Assembly (NCBI GenBank): GCA_017643925.1 | Contig: JAEPML010000004.1 | Location: 186,001 to 250,000 of the forward strand | Source: Roseibium sp. | GTDB taxonomy: Bacteria; Pseudomonadota; Alphaproteobacteria; Rhizobiales; Stappiaceae | Direction: 5' to 3' | DNA: 64,000 nucleotides | Shown here: one piece after another, positions 1 to 8,594 of the stretch | How the letters are laid out: each line of letters starts with the position of its first letter | Numbering within the stretch: position 1 is the first letter of the stretch | Program-made: the position numbers and the translations under genes | Notes under the pieces: model-generated | Told to the model about the DNA's origin: nothing | The model's database searches: none | The model's input: the letters and a program-made list of their open reading frames with translations, nothing else

Positions 1-2
1 TT

Positions 3-635
3 GGCGCTCTCCGGCACTTTGAAGCCTCCTATTTGCAAAGCTGGTTGACTCAGCCGGCCTGGGGGGACTGGCGCACCGAAAGCCAGTGGCTGTGGCGCCT
101 GTCGACCGAACACGGCTCCAAGGGAGTGCTCGGGGATGTCGGCATCCACATCTTCGACTTCGCCACCTATGCCGCAGGCAGCCCGATCCGGGATCTGTCG
201 TGCCGCCTGAAAACCTTTCACAAGGCGGAAGGTGACCGGATCGGCGAGTATCCATTGGACGCCAATGACAGTTTCACACTGCAGGCCGAACTGGAAAACG
301 GCGCCCTGGGCACCATCAGCGCGACCCGCTTTGCCTCCGGCCACTTGAACGATCTTCGCCTCAGGCTCTATGGCGACAAGGGCGGGCTCGAGGTGCTGTT
401 TGAAAAGCAGGTCGAAACCCTGAGGATCTGCCGGGACCCGGACCTGAAGGAGGCCAGGTGGTCGGAACTCAAGGCACCTCCCGTTCAGACCGTCTATGAG
501 CGCTTTGTGGAAGCAATTCAGGGCAACACGACACCGGAGCCGGACTTCGACCAGGGTCTGCGCCTGCAGGTCGCCCTTGACGCCTCTGAGGAATCCCATC
601 TTCAGAACGGCCGCTTCCTGACACTGGCCAGCTGA
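3..635 (+). CDS. Gfo/Idh/MocA family oxidoreductase, C-terminal part
   Basis: The reading frame is open from the window edge to a TGA at 633-635, so this is the 3' part of a gene that starts outside the window. The visible residues resemble the C-terminal alpha/beta domain of the Gfo/Idh/MocA family, NAD(P)-dependent sugar or polyol dehydrogenases. They include a GVLGDVGIHIFDFATYAAG-type stretch (about residues 39-60 of the visible part), where the family has its GGGxxxDxGxH substrate-side motif, and a late segment on ALDASEESHLQNGR typical of the last helix. The Rossmann domain is outside the window. The substrate cannot be read from this part. Confidence 0.85.
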   Translation, partial: GALRHFEASYLQSWLTQPAWGDWRTESQWLWRLSTEHGSKGVLGDVGIHIFDFATYAAGSPIRDLSCRLKTFHKAEGDRIGEYPLDANDSFTLQAELENGALGTISATRFASGHLNDLRLRLYGDKGGLEVLFEKQVETLRICRDPDLKEARWSELKAPPVQTVYERFVEAIQGNTTPEPDFDQGLRLQVALDASEESHLQNGRFLTLAS

Positions 636-652
636 AAAGCCGCTAAAACGAA

Positions 653-685
653 TTGCAGCGGACCTATGAAACAGGTCCGCTGCAA
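653..685 (+). terminator. Strong hairpin after the oxidoreductase gene
   Basis: Two perfect 13-bp arms (653-665 and 673-685) enclose a 7-nt loop, starting 17 bp after the oxidoreductase stop. No T-tract follows on the + strand, so it is either a weak intrinsic terminator or a 3'-end stabilising hairpin. Confidence 0.55.
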
Positions 686-876
686 AAGTGTGGGCATTGG
701 AGGCTATGCACGGCAAAGATGACCACCCGACCTGGTCGCCCCTCTCTTTCATGCACGCAAAGGTTACAACCCGAGCTCCTGAAATAGGGTTCACACTGGT
801 CGGTGAATTTGTTTCAATTTTAGACTAAATACGCCCCAAATCCTTCGAAGGCCCGCCATCTTGCGGATCACAAACG

Positions 877-909
877 AAAAAACCAGCATCCAATGGACGC
901 TGGTTTTTG
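877..909 (-). terminator. Intrinsic terminator of the tRNA-Gly gene
   Basis: Arms AAAACCAGC and GCTGGTTTT flank an 11-nt loop. Read on the minus strand, the hairpin is followed by a T-run. It lies 17 bp past the 3' end of the tRNA, as expected for its terminator. Confidence 0.7.
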
Positions 910-925
910 AGCCGTTCGGCTGAAT

Positions 926-1000
926 TGGAGCGGGCGATGGGATTCGAACCCACGACCCCAACCTTGGCAAGGTTGTGCTCTACCCCTGAGCTACACCCGC
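926..1000 (-). tRNA. tRNA-Gly (anticodon GCC)
   Basis: The minus strand folds as a full cloverleaf. The acceptor stem GCGGGTG (1000-994) pairs with CGCCCGC (936-930) with one G-U pair. The D-arm region has AGCTCAGGGGTAGAGC, the anticodon loop TTGCCAA gives GCC, and the T-arm contains GTTCGAATC. The discriminator is T and CCA is encoded at 928-926. It is the only RNA gene recognised in the window. No integrase or duplicated tRNA end was found beside it, so there is no sign that it serves as an integration site. Confidence 0.96.
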
Positions 1001-1238
1001 ATATGTCCGGCGCGCGGTCGAAACCGCCTCTGCGTCGGTGGCGCAGTATATGGACTAAGCCGAGACGGATTGCAACAAGGAAATTGCAGAATTTTTTTTA
1101 GCAGGCTTTCTGTGGACTTTTCCTCGTAAGATTTTCGAAAAATCGCAGAAAACAGCGGCTTTTTGAGCGAGATTTGCCTTGTCGGGAAGAGCCAATTCGG
1201 GCTAGACAGCTCATGAGTTACGAATATCAGGAAAAAAA

Positions 1239-1760
1239 ATGCCGGCTACCCGCAACGATCTCATGGGCTTTTTTGACGATCTCGGTATCGAGGTTTCCAC
1301 AATCGATCACGAACCGGTTTTCACGGTTGCCGAATCCGGCGATCTGCATGAACGGATCCCGGGTGGACACACAAAAAATCTCTTCGTGAAAGACAAGAAG
1401 GGACGCCTGTTCCTGATTGTCGCCTTGCATGACGCGGAGATCGACCTGAAGAAGGTCCACCAGATCATAGGCGCGCAGGGCCGCGTATCCTTCGGCAACG
1501 CGGACCTTCTCATGGAAGTGCTTGGTGTCGAACCGGGTTCGGTAACACCGTTTTCACTGATCAATGACAGGCAGGACAATCGGGTTACACCGATCTTCGA
1601 CGCGGCGATGATGCAACACGAGACCCTGAATTATCACCCGCTCAAGAACGATGCCACGACATCGATCTCCTCGCAGAACCTGCTGAAATTCGCAAGCGCT
1701 TGCGGACATGCACACCAGGTGCTTGCTGTCAGCGAACAGGCGAAGGCAGCCGGATTGTAA
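1239..1760 (+). CDS. Prolyl-tRNA editing (YbaK/ProX-type) deacylase
   Basis: This is a 173-aa protein of the YbaK/ProX/INS-domain family, free-standing editing enzymes that hydrolyse mischarged Ala-tRNA(Pro) or Cys-tRNA(Pro) in the cytoplasm. Family signatures are visible: GGHTKNLFVKDKKG near residues 42-55, a conserved SVTPF (about residues 103-107) in the substrate pocket, and a late NYHPLKNDATTSIS segment. Length and layout match stand-alone ProX rather than the domain inserted in ProRS. The ATG at 1239 follows an AGGA-like site. It is a single gene, pointing away from the tRNA-Gly gene. Confidence 0.9.
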   Translation: MPATRNDLMGFFDDLGIEVSTIDHEPVFTVAESGDLHERIPGGHTKNLFVKDKKGRLFLIVALHDAEIDLKKVHQIIGAQGRVSFGNADLLMEVLGVEPGSVTPFSLINDRQDNRVTPIFDAAMMQHETLNYHPLKNDATTSISSQNLLKFASACGHAHQVLAVSEQAKAAGL

Positions 1761-1886
1761 CTTGCGCAAGGCAGCCGTTTGAATTTCGAAGCGGCTGGCG
1801 CCATGTTATGAACCAAATCGACCCATTCTTGGACTTCATAAAGGTCTGGCGGCAAGCGCTGCGGCCAAACACCATAAGGATTGAAC

Positions 1887-2897
1887 ATGAGCAACGGCGA
1901 CTACAGCATCGGCGGCCAGGTTGGTGGCGGATTCGGCGCCAGCATGGGTGGCGGCTACGGCGGCCAGGGCGGCGGATTTGGCGGCGCCGGTGGCGGTGAC
2001 GGCAATGGCGGTTCCGGCCCGGTGGATTCGGACCTGATATATGACGTCACCACGCAGACCTTCATGGCCGACGTCATGGAAGCCTCGCGCCAGCAACCCG
2101 TTCTGGTCGACTTCTGGGCGCCCTGGTGCGGCCCGTGCAAGCAGCTGACCCCGATCATCGAGGAAGCCGTGAAGGCTGCCGGTGGCACCGTCAAGCTGGC
2201 CAAGATGAACATCGAGGATCACCCGGAAATTGCTGGCCAGATGGGCATTCAGTCCATTCCTGCGGTCGTTGCTTTCAAGGACGGTCAGCCGGTCGACGGC
2301 TTCATGGGGGCACAGCAGGAAAGCCAGGTGAAGGCCTTCATCGAAAAGGTTGGCGGCCCGGCGCCGACCAACCAGGCTGATGCCTATCTCGAGCAGGCCG
2401 AGGAACTTCTGGTTGCCAAGGATTACGCCCAGGCCGCTCAGCTCTTCGGCGCCGTCATGCAGATGGAACCGGACAACGTGAAAGCCATTTCCGGTCTGGC
2501 CCAGTGTTACCTCGGGGCCGATGACATGGAGCGGGCCAAGCAGGCGCTTGACCTCGTACCGGAAGACAAGCGTGAAGACGAGGCCTTCACTGCTGCCAAG
2601 GCCGCGCTTGATCTTGCCGAACAGGCTGCATCGCTTGGAGACCTGGCAGAGTTCATGGAACGGATCGAACGCGACCCCGCCGATCTTCAGGCGCGTTTTG
2701 ACCTTGCGCTCGGCCTTAACGGCAAGGGCGACAAGAACGGTGCCGTGGATCAGCTGATCGAGATCGTCCGGCAGGATCGCGACTGGAACGAGGATGGTGC
2801 GCGCAAGCAACTGCTCCAGTTCTTTGAAGCCTGGGGTTTCAAGGATCCCGCAAGTGCCTATGGCCGGCGCAAACTTTCGGCAGTGCTGTTCGCTTGA
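1887..2897 (+). CDS. Thioredoxin-TPR co-chaperone-like protein (YbbN/CnoX type)
   Basis: This is a 336-aa cytosolic protein with three parts. A glycine-rich N-terminal leader occupies about residues 9-45. A thioredoxin fold follows, with the redox motif WCGPC (Cys81 and Cys84). The C-terminal half consists of TPR-like helices. This order matches alphaproteobacterial YbbN/CnoX proteins, which protect clients under oxidative stress; unlike E. coli YbbN, this copy keeps both active cysteines. AAGGA at 1876-1880 sits 6 nt before the ATG at 1887, which is preferred to an in-frame TTG at 1881. The Lon-domain gene follows 80 bp downstream. Confidence 0.88.
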   Translation: MSNGDYSIGGQVGGGFGASMGGGYGGQGGGFGGAGGGDGNGGSGPVDSDLIYDVTTQTFMADVMEASRQQPVLVDFWAPWCGPCKQLTPIIEEAVKAAGGTVKLAKMNIEDHPEIAGQMGIQSIPAVVAFKDGQPVDGFMGAQQESQVKAFIEKVGGPAPTNQADAYLEQAEELLVAKDYAQAAQLFGAVMQMEPDNVKAISGLAQCYLGADDMERAKQALDLVPEDKREDEAFTAAKAALDLAEQAASLGDLAEFMERIERDPADLQARFDLALGLNGKGDKNGAVDQLIEIVRQDRDWNEDGARKQLLQFFEAWGFKDPASAYGRRKLSAVLFA

Positions 2898-2977
2898 CGG
2901 CGCTCGAAACTGACACACATTACCGAAAAGAGCCGCGCCGAGGGCGCATGACTGGAACAACCTAAGAAGACGCGGAA

Positions 2978-3655
2978 ATGCAGGCGGGAAATGCCATTTA
3001 CGAAACGATCGCGGATCTGCCGCCGGTCTTGCCTGTCTTTCCGCTTTCCGGCGCGTTGCTCCTGCCCAGGACACAATTGCCGTTGAATGTTTTCGAACAG
3101 CGCTACATCGACATGATCGATGCCGCGCTGGCCGGAAACCGGTTGATCGGCATGGTTCAGCCGTCCCCCGATCGCAATGCCGGCAATCCCAACAGGCCTG
3201 TCCTGGCCAGTGTCGGCTGCGTAGGACGCCTGACCAGCCTGCAGGAAACCGGAGACGGGCGTTACCTGATCACGCTTCAGGGGATCACGCGCTTTGCCGT
3301 CGGTGATGAACTGGAGGCCTACACCAAGTTCCGGCAGGTCGAATGCGATTTCGCCGCATTCGCCCATGACCTGACCTGTGGCCAGGGCGAAGAGGATGTG
3401 GATCGCCACGGTCTTCTGAAAACGCTCAGGAACTATCTGGACGCAAACAACCTGGAGGCCGACTGGCAAAGCGTTTCGGAAGCCGAAACAGAGGTTCTCG
3501 TGAACGCATTGTGCATGATGTGCCCCTACGGACCGCAGGAAAAACAGGCCCTGCTCGAGGCAAGGGATCTAAGGACACGCGCAGAGACCTTGATCGCCAT
3601 CACGGAAATGGACCTGGCAAACACGCAAAATGAAGGCGGATCGACGCTGCAATAA
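2978..3655 (+). CDS. LON peptidase substrate-binding domain protein
   Basis: This 225-aa protein corresponds to the N-terminal LAN/LonSB domain of Lon without the AAA+ or protease domains. The start [14 protein letters not shown] and the [13 protein letters not shown] segment are the family hallmarks. Stand-alone members are common beside YbbN-type thioredoxins in Alphaproteobacteria and are presumed substrate-recruiting or chaperone-like, with no enzymatic activity shown. AAGAAG precedes the ATG. It lies between the thioredoxin-TPR gene and the Trm112-like gene on the same strand and probably forms a transcription unit with them. Confidence 0.87.
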   Translation: MQAGNAIYETIADLPPVLPVFPLSGALLLPRTQLPLNVFEQRYIDMIDAALAGNRLIGMVQPSPDRNAGNPNRPVLASVGCVGRLTSLQETGDGRYLITLQGITRFAVGDELEAYTKFRQVECDFAAFAHDLTCGQGEEDVDRHGLLKTLRNYLDANNLEADWQSVSEAETEVLVNALCMMCPYGPQEKQALLEARDLRTRAETLIAITEMDLANTQNEGGSTLQ

Positions 3656-3689
3656 GCGTCAATCGCCACACCAACTGAAAGTGACTTCA

Positions 3690-3881
3690 ATGAACGACGC
3701 CGCCGAGCGCCCGGTTGACCGCAAGCTCCTTGAACTCATCGTCTGCCCGGTCACGAAGGCAACGCTGGAATATGACGCTGACGCGCAGGAACTGATATCC
3801 AGACCGGCCAAGCTCGCTTACCCGATCCGGAACGGCATCCCGATCATGTTGCCGGACGAAGCCCGGCAACTGGAAGACTGA
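3690..3881 (+). CDS. Trm112-like zinc-ribbon-family protein
   Basis: This is a small 63-aa protein of the Trm112/YcaR (UPF0434) family. The core [17 protein letters not shown] and the C-terminal [18 protein letters not shown] are diagnostic. Eukaryotic Trm112 activates methyltransferases; the bacterial role is not settled. Only one cysteine remains, so zinc binding as in other members is doubtful. The ATG at 3690 is chosen over an upstream in-frame start at 3630, which would overlap the previous gene and add non-family residues. A terminator follows. Confidence 0.88.
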   Translation: MNDAAERPVDRKLLELIVCPVTKATLEYDADAQELISRPAKLAYPIRNGIPIMLPDEARQLED

Positions 3882-3903
3882 GCCGGAACCGCGCACGCCA
3901 AAT

Positions 3904-3935
3904 AAAAAACCCGGGTCATTCGCCCGGGTTTTTTT
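3904..3935. terminator. Bidirectional intrinsic terminator
   Basis: An A-run, CCCGGG, a 7-nt loop, CCCGGG and a T-run form a symmetric hairpin between the converging Trm112-like and YggT genes. It can stop transcription from both sides. Confidence 0.9.
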
Positions 3936-3956
3936 GGTCTGCATGATGTTGAAGCG

Positions 3957-4253
3957 CTAGAAGCCTCGGAACAGCGGCAAGATATTGATGATGATGATCT
4001 GCCGAACAAAGATAATGCCGAGCAACAGGATTACCGGGGAAATGTCGATCCCGCCGAGATCCGGCATGAAGCGCCTGATAGGCCGAAGGGCGGGCTCGGT
4101 CAGATTGTACAGAACCCTGCCGATCTGATTGATGATCTGGTTGTTCGAATTCACGATATTGAAGGCATAGAGCCAGGAAAAAATCGCACTGGCGATGATC
4201 ACATAAGTGTAGATCTCCAGCGCAAGGAGGATGACTGTGAAAAGTGCGGTCAT
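3957..4253 (-). CDS. YggT family membrane protein
   Basis: This is a 98-aa inner-membrane protein with two hydrophobic segments, one near the N-terminus and one near the C-terminus. Between them lies the YggT signature [27 protein letters not shown] loop (about residues 50-72). Family members are small integral membrane proteins linked with cell envelope or osmotic functions, with no defined enzymatic role. The ATG at 4253 is used because the upstream in-frame residues are polar and not family-like. It is divergent from the MipA gene. Confidence 0.88.
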   Translation of the reverse strand: MTALFTVILLALEIYTYVIIASAIFSWLYAFNIVNSNNQIINQIGRVLYNLTEPALRPIRRFMPDLGGIDISPVILLLGIIFVRQIIIINILPLFRGF

Positions 4254-4481
4254 GGTCTGGTCCGTTGCCAATCTTGATCTGTCTTTCCCATCATGTAGCT
4301 CCCCGGCCCTCCGGCTGCAAGACAACGTGGTGCTAATCGCAAAATTCTCCGGGAAACAGCAGCGCTTGCGGGCAGGCGATGCGCAAATGCAACAGTTCGA
4401 AAAAACCCGGAATTGTTAGGCTTTGTGTAAGCCTGCTTCGTGCTATCTTGCGGCAACAGATTCCTCATGGATGTGAAATTT

Positions 4482-5285
4482 ATGAACAAATTGCTGTCAC
4501 GTGCCGCGCTCGCCCTGTCGCTGAGCGCCATGTCTGGAGCCGCCCTTGCGCAGAGCGGTGACATCTCAGCCGCGGACGCCAATCGTCAGTTCGTCATCGA
4601 TCTTGGTGTCGGTGCGATCGCGAAACCCAAATACGAAGCCGCCGATTCCTACCTTATCTACCCCTTCCCGATCGTCTCGGTCGGCCGGTTCTATCTTCCG
4701 GGTCTGGGGCAGGTGGTTGACGGGCGCCGCAAGAGCGGCGTGTTCTTCTACCCGTCTTTCAATTTCATTGGCGAGCGCAAGGCCAGCGACAGCACGGATC
4801 TTACCGGAACCACAACAGTCGACTGGGCAGTCGAACTCGGCCTCGGTGGTGGACTTCGCGGTGAACACTGGCGCGCTTTTGCCGAGTTGCGCCAGGGCAT
4901 CAATGGCCACACCGGCCAGGTTGGCCAGCTGGGCTTTGACGGGATCATCTACCCAAGCCAAAAATGGGAAGTCAGTTTTGGCCCTCGCGCGGATTTCGCT
5001 TCCGAAGACTACATGGACACCTATTTCGGCGTGACATCATCTGAAGCCGCCAACAGCGGTGGCCGCCTCACGGCTTATAACCCCAGCGCCGGCTTCAAGA
5101 GCGTCGGCCTGTCTGCCCGAGCCAGTTACGACTGGACAGATGACGTACGCGTACACTTCCAGGGTGGTTATGACCGCCTGATCGGCGACGCCGCTGACAG
5201 CCCGATTGCACGCGGCGGCAGCAAGGACCAGTTCAGCGTCGGCGTCGGCCTCAGCTACCGGTTTGCATTTGATCTGTTCGACTGA
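4482..5285 (+). CDS. MipA/OmpV family outer-membrane protein
   Basis: This 267-aa protein begins with a signal peptide (about residues 1-24, ending AALAQ). A beta-rich body follows with alternating aromatic residues and a C-terminal SVGVGLSYRFAFDLF that ends in an aromatic residue, typical of barrel proteins. The family is MipA/OmpV, outer-membrane proteins that can scaffold murein synthesis and lytic enzymes. The start at 4482 places the signal peptide at the very N-terminus; an in-frame ATG at 4467 would add five residues. A hairpin terminator follows the stop. Confidence 0.85.
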   Translation: MNKLLSRAALALSLSAMSGAALAQSGDISAADANRQFVIDLGVGAIAKPKYEAADSYLIYPFPIVSVGRFYLPGLGQVVDGRRKSGVFFYPSFNFIGERKASDSTDLTGTTTVDWAVELGLGGGLRGEHWRAFAELRQGINGHTGQVGQLGFDGIIYPSQKWEVSFGPRADFASEDYMDTYFGVTSSEAANSGGRLTAYNPSAGFKSVGLSARASYDWTDDVRVHFQGGYDRLIGDAADSPIARGGSKDQFSVGVGLSYRFAFDLFD

Positions 5286-5307
5286 TCAAAGCACTATCGG
5301 ATGAAAA

Positions 5308-5330
5308 AAGGGAGGCCAATTGCCTCCCTT
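5308..5330 (+). terminator. Terminator after the MipA-like gene
   Basis: The arms AAGGGAGGC and GCCTCCCTT enclose a 5-nt loop, starting 23 bp after the stop. A short AT-rich stretch follows, and the preceding A-run could also serve the opposite strand. Confidence 0.75.
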
Positions 5331-5367
5331 AATTTGTTTCAGCAAATAATCGAGGCAACAAGCGGCC

Positions 5368-6198
5368 TCAGTAGGAACACTTGACCAGCTCGATTCCCGC
5401 GGGGAGCTTGGTGTTCTCGTCGCCGCAGGCACCCAGGACCCGGCTAGGATCAAGATTATAGGAAGCGGAAAGATCCGCGCCCGCCAATCGCGTCCGGCGC
5501 AGGAGCGCCCCCTCGAAGTTCACACCGGTGAGGTTGGCTCCGGACAGATCCGAACTGACGAGCCTGACACCGGTAAAATCGGCACCGGAAAAATCGGCCC
5601 CGTGGGCCTTGATCCGGTCCAGCTTGCCCTGCCGGATACGCGCGTTCTGAAAATTGGCATTGGTGAGGTCAACCCGTTCCAGATTGACCGCATCCATTTT
5701 TGCATCCTTGAAAGAGGCACCTTCCGCTTCGGAGCGGATCAGGGTCACGTTTCTCAGATCCGCCTCGTCGAAGGTGGCGCCGGAAACATCACTTGCATTC
5801 AGGTCTGCGTCCCGAAGGTCCGCACCTGCAAGGATCGCGTTACTCAGATTTGCCTTTTCCAGGTCCACCGAACGCATGGTTGCGTCCGTGAAATCGCTTC
5901 CGGAAAAGTCCGCGCGCTCCGCCTCGGCCCGACGAAAATCGGCTCGGCGGAAATTGGCATTCGGCAGAACGGCTTCTTTCAGGTCGACTTCCCGAAGGTT
6001 GGTCCGCTCGAAGTTGCCGTTCTCCAGGGTCAACGCTCGCAGCTCCGCCAGCCGCAGATCGCACCGTGGGCAGCCGCCCTTGTCCTTGATCTCCGCCATG
6101 CGCTCTTCATCGCTGCCGGCCTGGACAGTGCCCGAAACGGCCACAAGTGTCATTACACCCAAACAGCCTGCCAAAAGACCGGTAACCCTCTTGCTCAT
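5368..6198 (-). CDS. Secreted pentapeptide-repeat protein
   Basis: This 276-aa protein has an N-terminal signal peptide (about residues 1-28), a CPRCDL segment at the beginning of the repeat region, and then a long run of A(D/N)LxX pentapeptides such as ADFSG, ANLSN, ADLRD and ANLTG through to about residue 250. These repeats should fold as a right-handed quadrilateral beta-helix in the periplasm. The signal peptide argues against the gyrase-mimic role of cytosolic members. AAGGGA at 6205-6210 (read on the minus strand) supports the ATG at 6198. No enzymatic function can be assigned. Confidence 0.85.
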   Translation of the reverse strand: MSKRVTGLLAGCLGVMTLVAVSGTVQAGSDEERMAEIKDKGGCPRCDLRLAELRALTLENGNFERTNLREVDLKEAVLPNANFRRADFRRAEAERADFSGSDFTDATMRSVDLEKANLSNAILAGADLRDADLNASDVSGATFDEADLRNVTLIRSEAEGASFKDAKMDAVNLERVDLTNANFQNARIRQGKLDRIKAHGADFSGADFTGVRLVSSDLSGANLTGVNFEGALLRRTRLAGADLSASYNLDPSRVLGACGDENTKLPAGIELVKCSY

Positions 6199-6648
6199 CG
6201 CGTATCCCTTTTTCCAACTCACTTAAAAATAGGCATCCAAAACGGCAGTTTAAGGACCATAGCAAGTCAATCTTCCAAATAACGCCGAAAGATTGCGGGA
6301 ACTCAAGCCTGAATACGGTCAAAAGCGTATTTTCGGCCGGGATTGACAAATTTTGCGAGAAACTGGGAGGAAAGAAGCAGGCGGGGTCGCAAGTGCCTGC
6401 CTCTTTCTTCCACATAAGCGCTGACGACGCACTACCTGACAATCAGCGTGCCAATTCAATCGCAAAAGCCTTGCCAGTTTGTTTTCGCGGAAAATTCTCA
6501 AGATCTAGACCACCTGAATGTTGGCGGCACAAGATGCTGATTTTGTTAAAGAACTTTTCACCACTCCTGCATTGCAAAGTGCAAAGCCACTTGCAAACAT
6601 GGCTAAGAGACCGTTAACGCGCCGGTCCGGAGCATGCTTCCCCGGCCT
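6199..6648. other. 450-bp intergenic region upstream of the pentapeptide gene
   Basis: No convincing gene is seen; short open frames here have no family resemblance. Two inverted repeats lie 70-135 bp upstream of the pentapeptide start: CAATCTT/AAGATTG at 6268-6295 and AATACG/CGTATT at 6312-6331. They may be regulatory. Three TGCAAA words occur around 6572-6598, of unknown meaning. Confidence 0.4.
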
Positions 6649-7662
6649 TCAGGAAAATTCGTCCCGGAGGTCGATGGTCGACCGCTTGCCGATGGCGTCA
6701 AAATTTTGATCCAGCCAGTCTTTTGCGGTTTGCCGTCCCAGATCGCGCAACTCGGTCAGAAATGCCCATTCGGCGTTCAGTTTCGACGAGGCCTGCAGGG
6801 GTTTGAGTTCCGACGCAAAGATCCGGTGCATGTGCACCTTCGTGTATTCCTCGTCCGACAGCTTGCCGTCCTCGATCAGGCGCGTCACGAAGTCGATTGC
6901 GCGCAGTTCCCGCAAGAGGGTCGAGTTGAAGGTGATTTCATTCAACCGGTTGACGATCTCCCGCGCGCTGCGCGGCACTTCGCGCCGTTCGACCGGGTTG
7001 ATCTGAATGAGCACCACGTCGGGTGTTTCCGTCTGGTAGAACAGGGGATAGAGCGGCGGGTTACCCATGTATCCACCGTCCCAGTAGGGCTCACCGTCGA
7101 TCTCGACGGCCTGGTAGAGCTGCGGCAAACAGGCCGAGGCCATGACCGCGTCGAGGGTCACTTCTTCCCGGCTGAAGACCCGGATCTTGCCGGTGAAGAC
7201 ATTGGTGGCGGCAATGAACAGCTTCACGCCGGAACAGGCATGGACCCGATCGAAATCCACCATGCTTTCAACGACGTCCCGCAACGGATTGACGTTGAGG
7301 GGATTGAATTCATAGGGCGAAGCGAAGCGGGACAGCACGTCGAAGTAAAGATAGCTTGGGGAATGGTCGAGGCTCCAGTTCCCGAGCAGGACATCCAGCG
7401 GCGAGCGCTGGATCGGGCTGAATCGCGCCTCTTCGCTGACAGCCTGCCAGAACGCCTCAAGAGCATCCCTTGCCCCCGTCTCGCCCCCCGATTCCATGCC
7501 GCTCGCCAGGACAACGGCGTTCATCGCCCCAGCAGAAGTCCCCGTGATCGCGTCGATGGAAAACCTGTTGTCCTCCAGGAACCAGTCCAGGACGCCCCAG
7601 GTGAAGGCGCCGTGCGCCCCACCGCCCTGAAGGGCCAGGTTGATTTTCTTGGGTATCGCCAC
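6649..7662 (-). CDS. Patatin-like phospholipase
   Basis: This 337-aa enzyme is of the patatin/RssA family, serine acyl hydrolases with a Ser-Asp dyad. The oxyanion loop QGGGAHGAF (about residues 12-20), the nucleophile elbow GTSAG (Ser43) and a later DGGYMGNPP carrying the catalytic Asp are all present. The start is a GTG at 7662 with a GAAAGG site. It follows bdhA on the same strand with a 40-bp gap. A bdhA-patD pair of this kind is known from Legionella pneumophila, which suggests a link with polyhydroxybutyrate or membrane lipid turnover. It could also act on phospholipids only. Confidence 0.9.
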   Translation of the reverse strand: MAIPKKINLALQGGGAHGAFTWGVLDWFLEDNRFSIDAITGTSAGAMNAVVLASGMESGGETGARDALEAFWQAVSEEARFSPIQRSPLDVLLGNWSLDHSPSYLYFDVLSRFASPYEFNPLNVNPLRDVVESMVDFDRVHACSGVKLFIAATNVFTGKIRVFSREEVTLDAVMASACLPQLYQAVEIDGEPYWDGGYMGNPPLYPLFYQTETPDVVLIQINPVERREVPRSAREIVNRLNEITFNSTLLRELRAIDFVTRLIEDGKLSDEEYTKVHMHRIFASELKPLQASSKLNAEWAFLTELRDLGRQTAKDWLDQNFDAIGKRSTIDLRDEFS

Positions 7663-7702
7663 GAGACCAGCCTTTCAGGTCTTCTTTGAATTGCCCGAGC
7701 GG

Positions 7703-8485
7703 TTATTGAGCCGTCCAGCCACCGTCGATCGGCAGAACCGATCCGGTGATCGACGAAGCCGTGTCGGAGCACAGGAACACGGCATAACCGGCCACCTGCT
7801 CAATCGTGACGAACTGCTTGGTCGGCTGGGCCTTCAGCATCACGTCCTTCTTGACCTCTTCCTCGGTCATGTTGCGCGCTTTCATCGTGTCCGGAATTTG
7901 AGCCTGCACCAGCGGTGTCCAGACATAACCCGGACAGATCGCGTTGACGGTGATCCCCTGTTCGGCAACTTCCAGCGCAACGGTCTTGGTCAGACCGGCG
8001 ATGCCATGCTTGGCAGCGACATAGGCAGACTTGTAGGGAGAGGCGACGAGCGCATGCGCAGATGCCGTGTTGATGACCCGGCCCCAGCCGCGTTCCTTCA
8101 TGCCCGGCAATGCGGCCCTGATCGCATGAAAGGCCGATGTCAGGTTGATGGCAATGATCGCATCCCATTTTTCGATCGGAAACTCGTCGACCGGAGACAC
8201 ATACTGAATACCGGCATTGTTCACCAGAATGTCGACCGAACCGAATTCCTTTTCCGCATCCGCGATCATGCCGGCGATTTCGTCACCGTTGAGCATGTTG
8301 GCCGGGGAGTAGGTGCATTTGACGCCGAAGTCGGCCTCGATTGCAGCACGGGTCTTTTCGATTTCATCAGCGTCGCCAAGACCGTTGATGACGACATTGG
8401 CACCCTGTTCGGCAAATGCCCGGGCACAGCCCAGGCCGATGCCGGAGGTTGAACCCGTGATAACGGCGGTTTTCTTGGCAAGCAT
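7703..8485 (-). CDS. bdhA: 3-hydroxybutyrate dehydrogenase
   Basis: This 260-aa classical short-chain dehydrogenase interconverts 3-hydroxybutyrate and acetoacetate with NAD(H) in the cytosol, in polyhydroxybutyrate breakdown. Visible are the cofactor loop GSTSGIGLG near residue 10, NNAG, the catalytic Ser in NTASAHAL, YVAAK (Tyr and Lys), and the family-specific QPTKQFV and C-terminal LPIDGGWTAQ. AGGAG lies 5 nt upstream of the ATG at 8485. It is upstream partner of the patatin gene in a likely two-gene operon. Confidence 0.93.
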   Translation of the reverse strand: MLAKKTAVITGSTSGIGLGCARAFAEQGANVVINGLGDADEIEKTRAAIEADFGVKCTYSPANMLNGDEIAGMIADAEKEFGSVDILVNNAGIQYVSPVDEFPIEKWDAIIAINLTSAFHAIRAALPGMKERGWGRVINTASAHALVASPYKSAYVAAKHGIAGLTKTVALEVAEQGITVNAICPGYVWTPLVQAQIPDTMKARNMTEEEVKKDVMLKAQPTKQFVTIEQVAGYAVFLCSDTASSITGSVLPIDGGWTAQ

Positions 8486-8594
8486 ACGTAGCTCCTGGAG
8501 ACTGGTCAGTTTTCGGGCGCAACTTTCGAACAGTTTTCGCCGCACCGCAACATAAGAATCAAATAAAGTGACCGAACAGTCATGTTTTTGCGCC

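Noticed and set aside
926..1000. tRNA-Gly as an integration site
   Set aside because: No integrase and no repeated tRNA 3' end were found in the neighbouring sequence.
1836..3074. A 412-codon minus-strand frame
   Set aside because: It covers the thioredoxin-TPR gene in antisense and has no motif or ribosome site.
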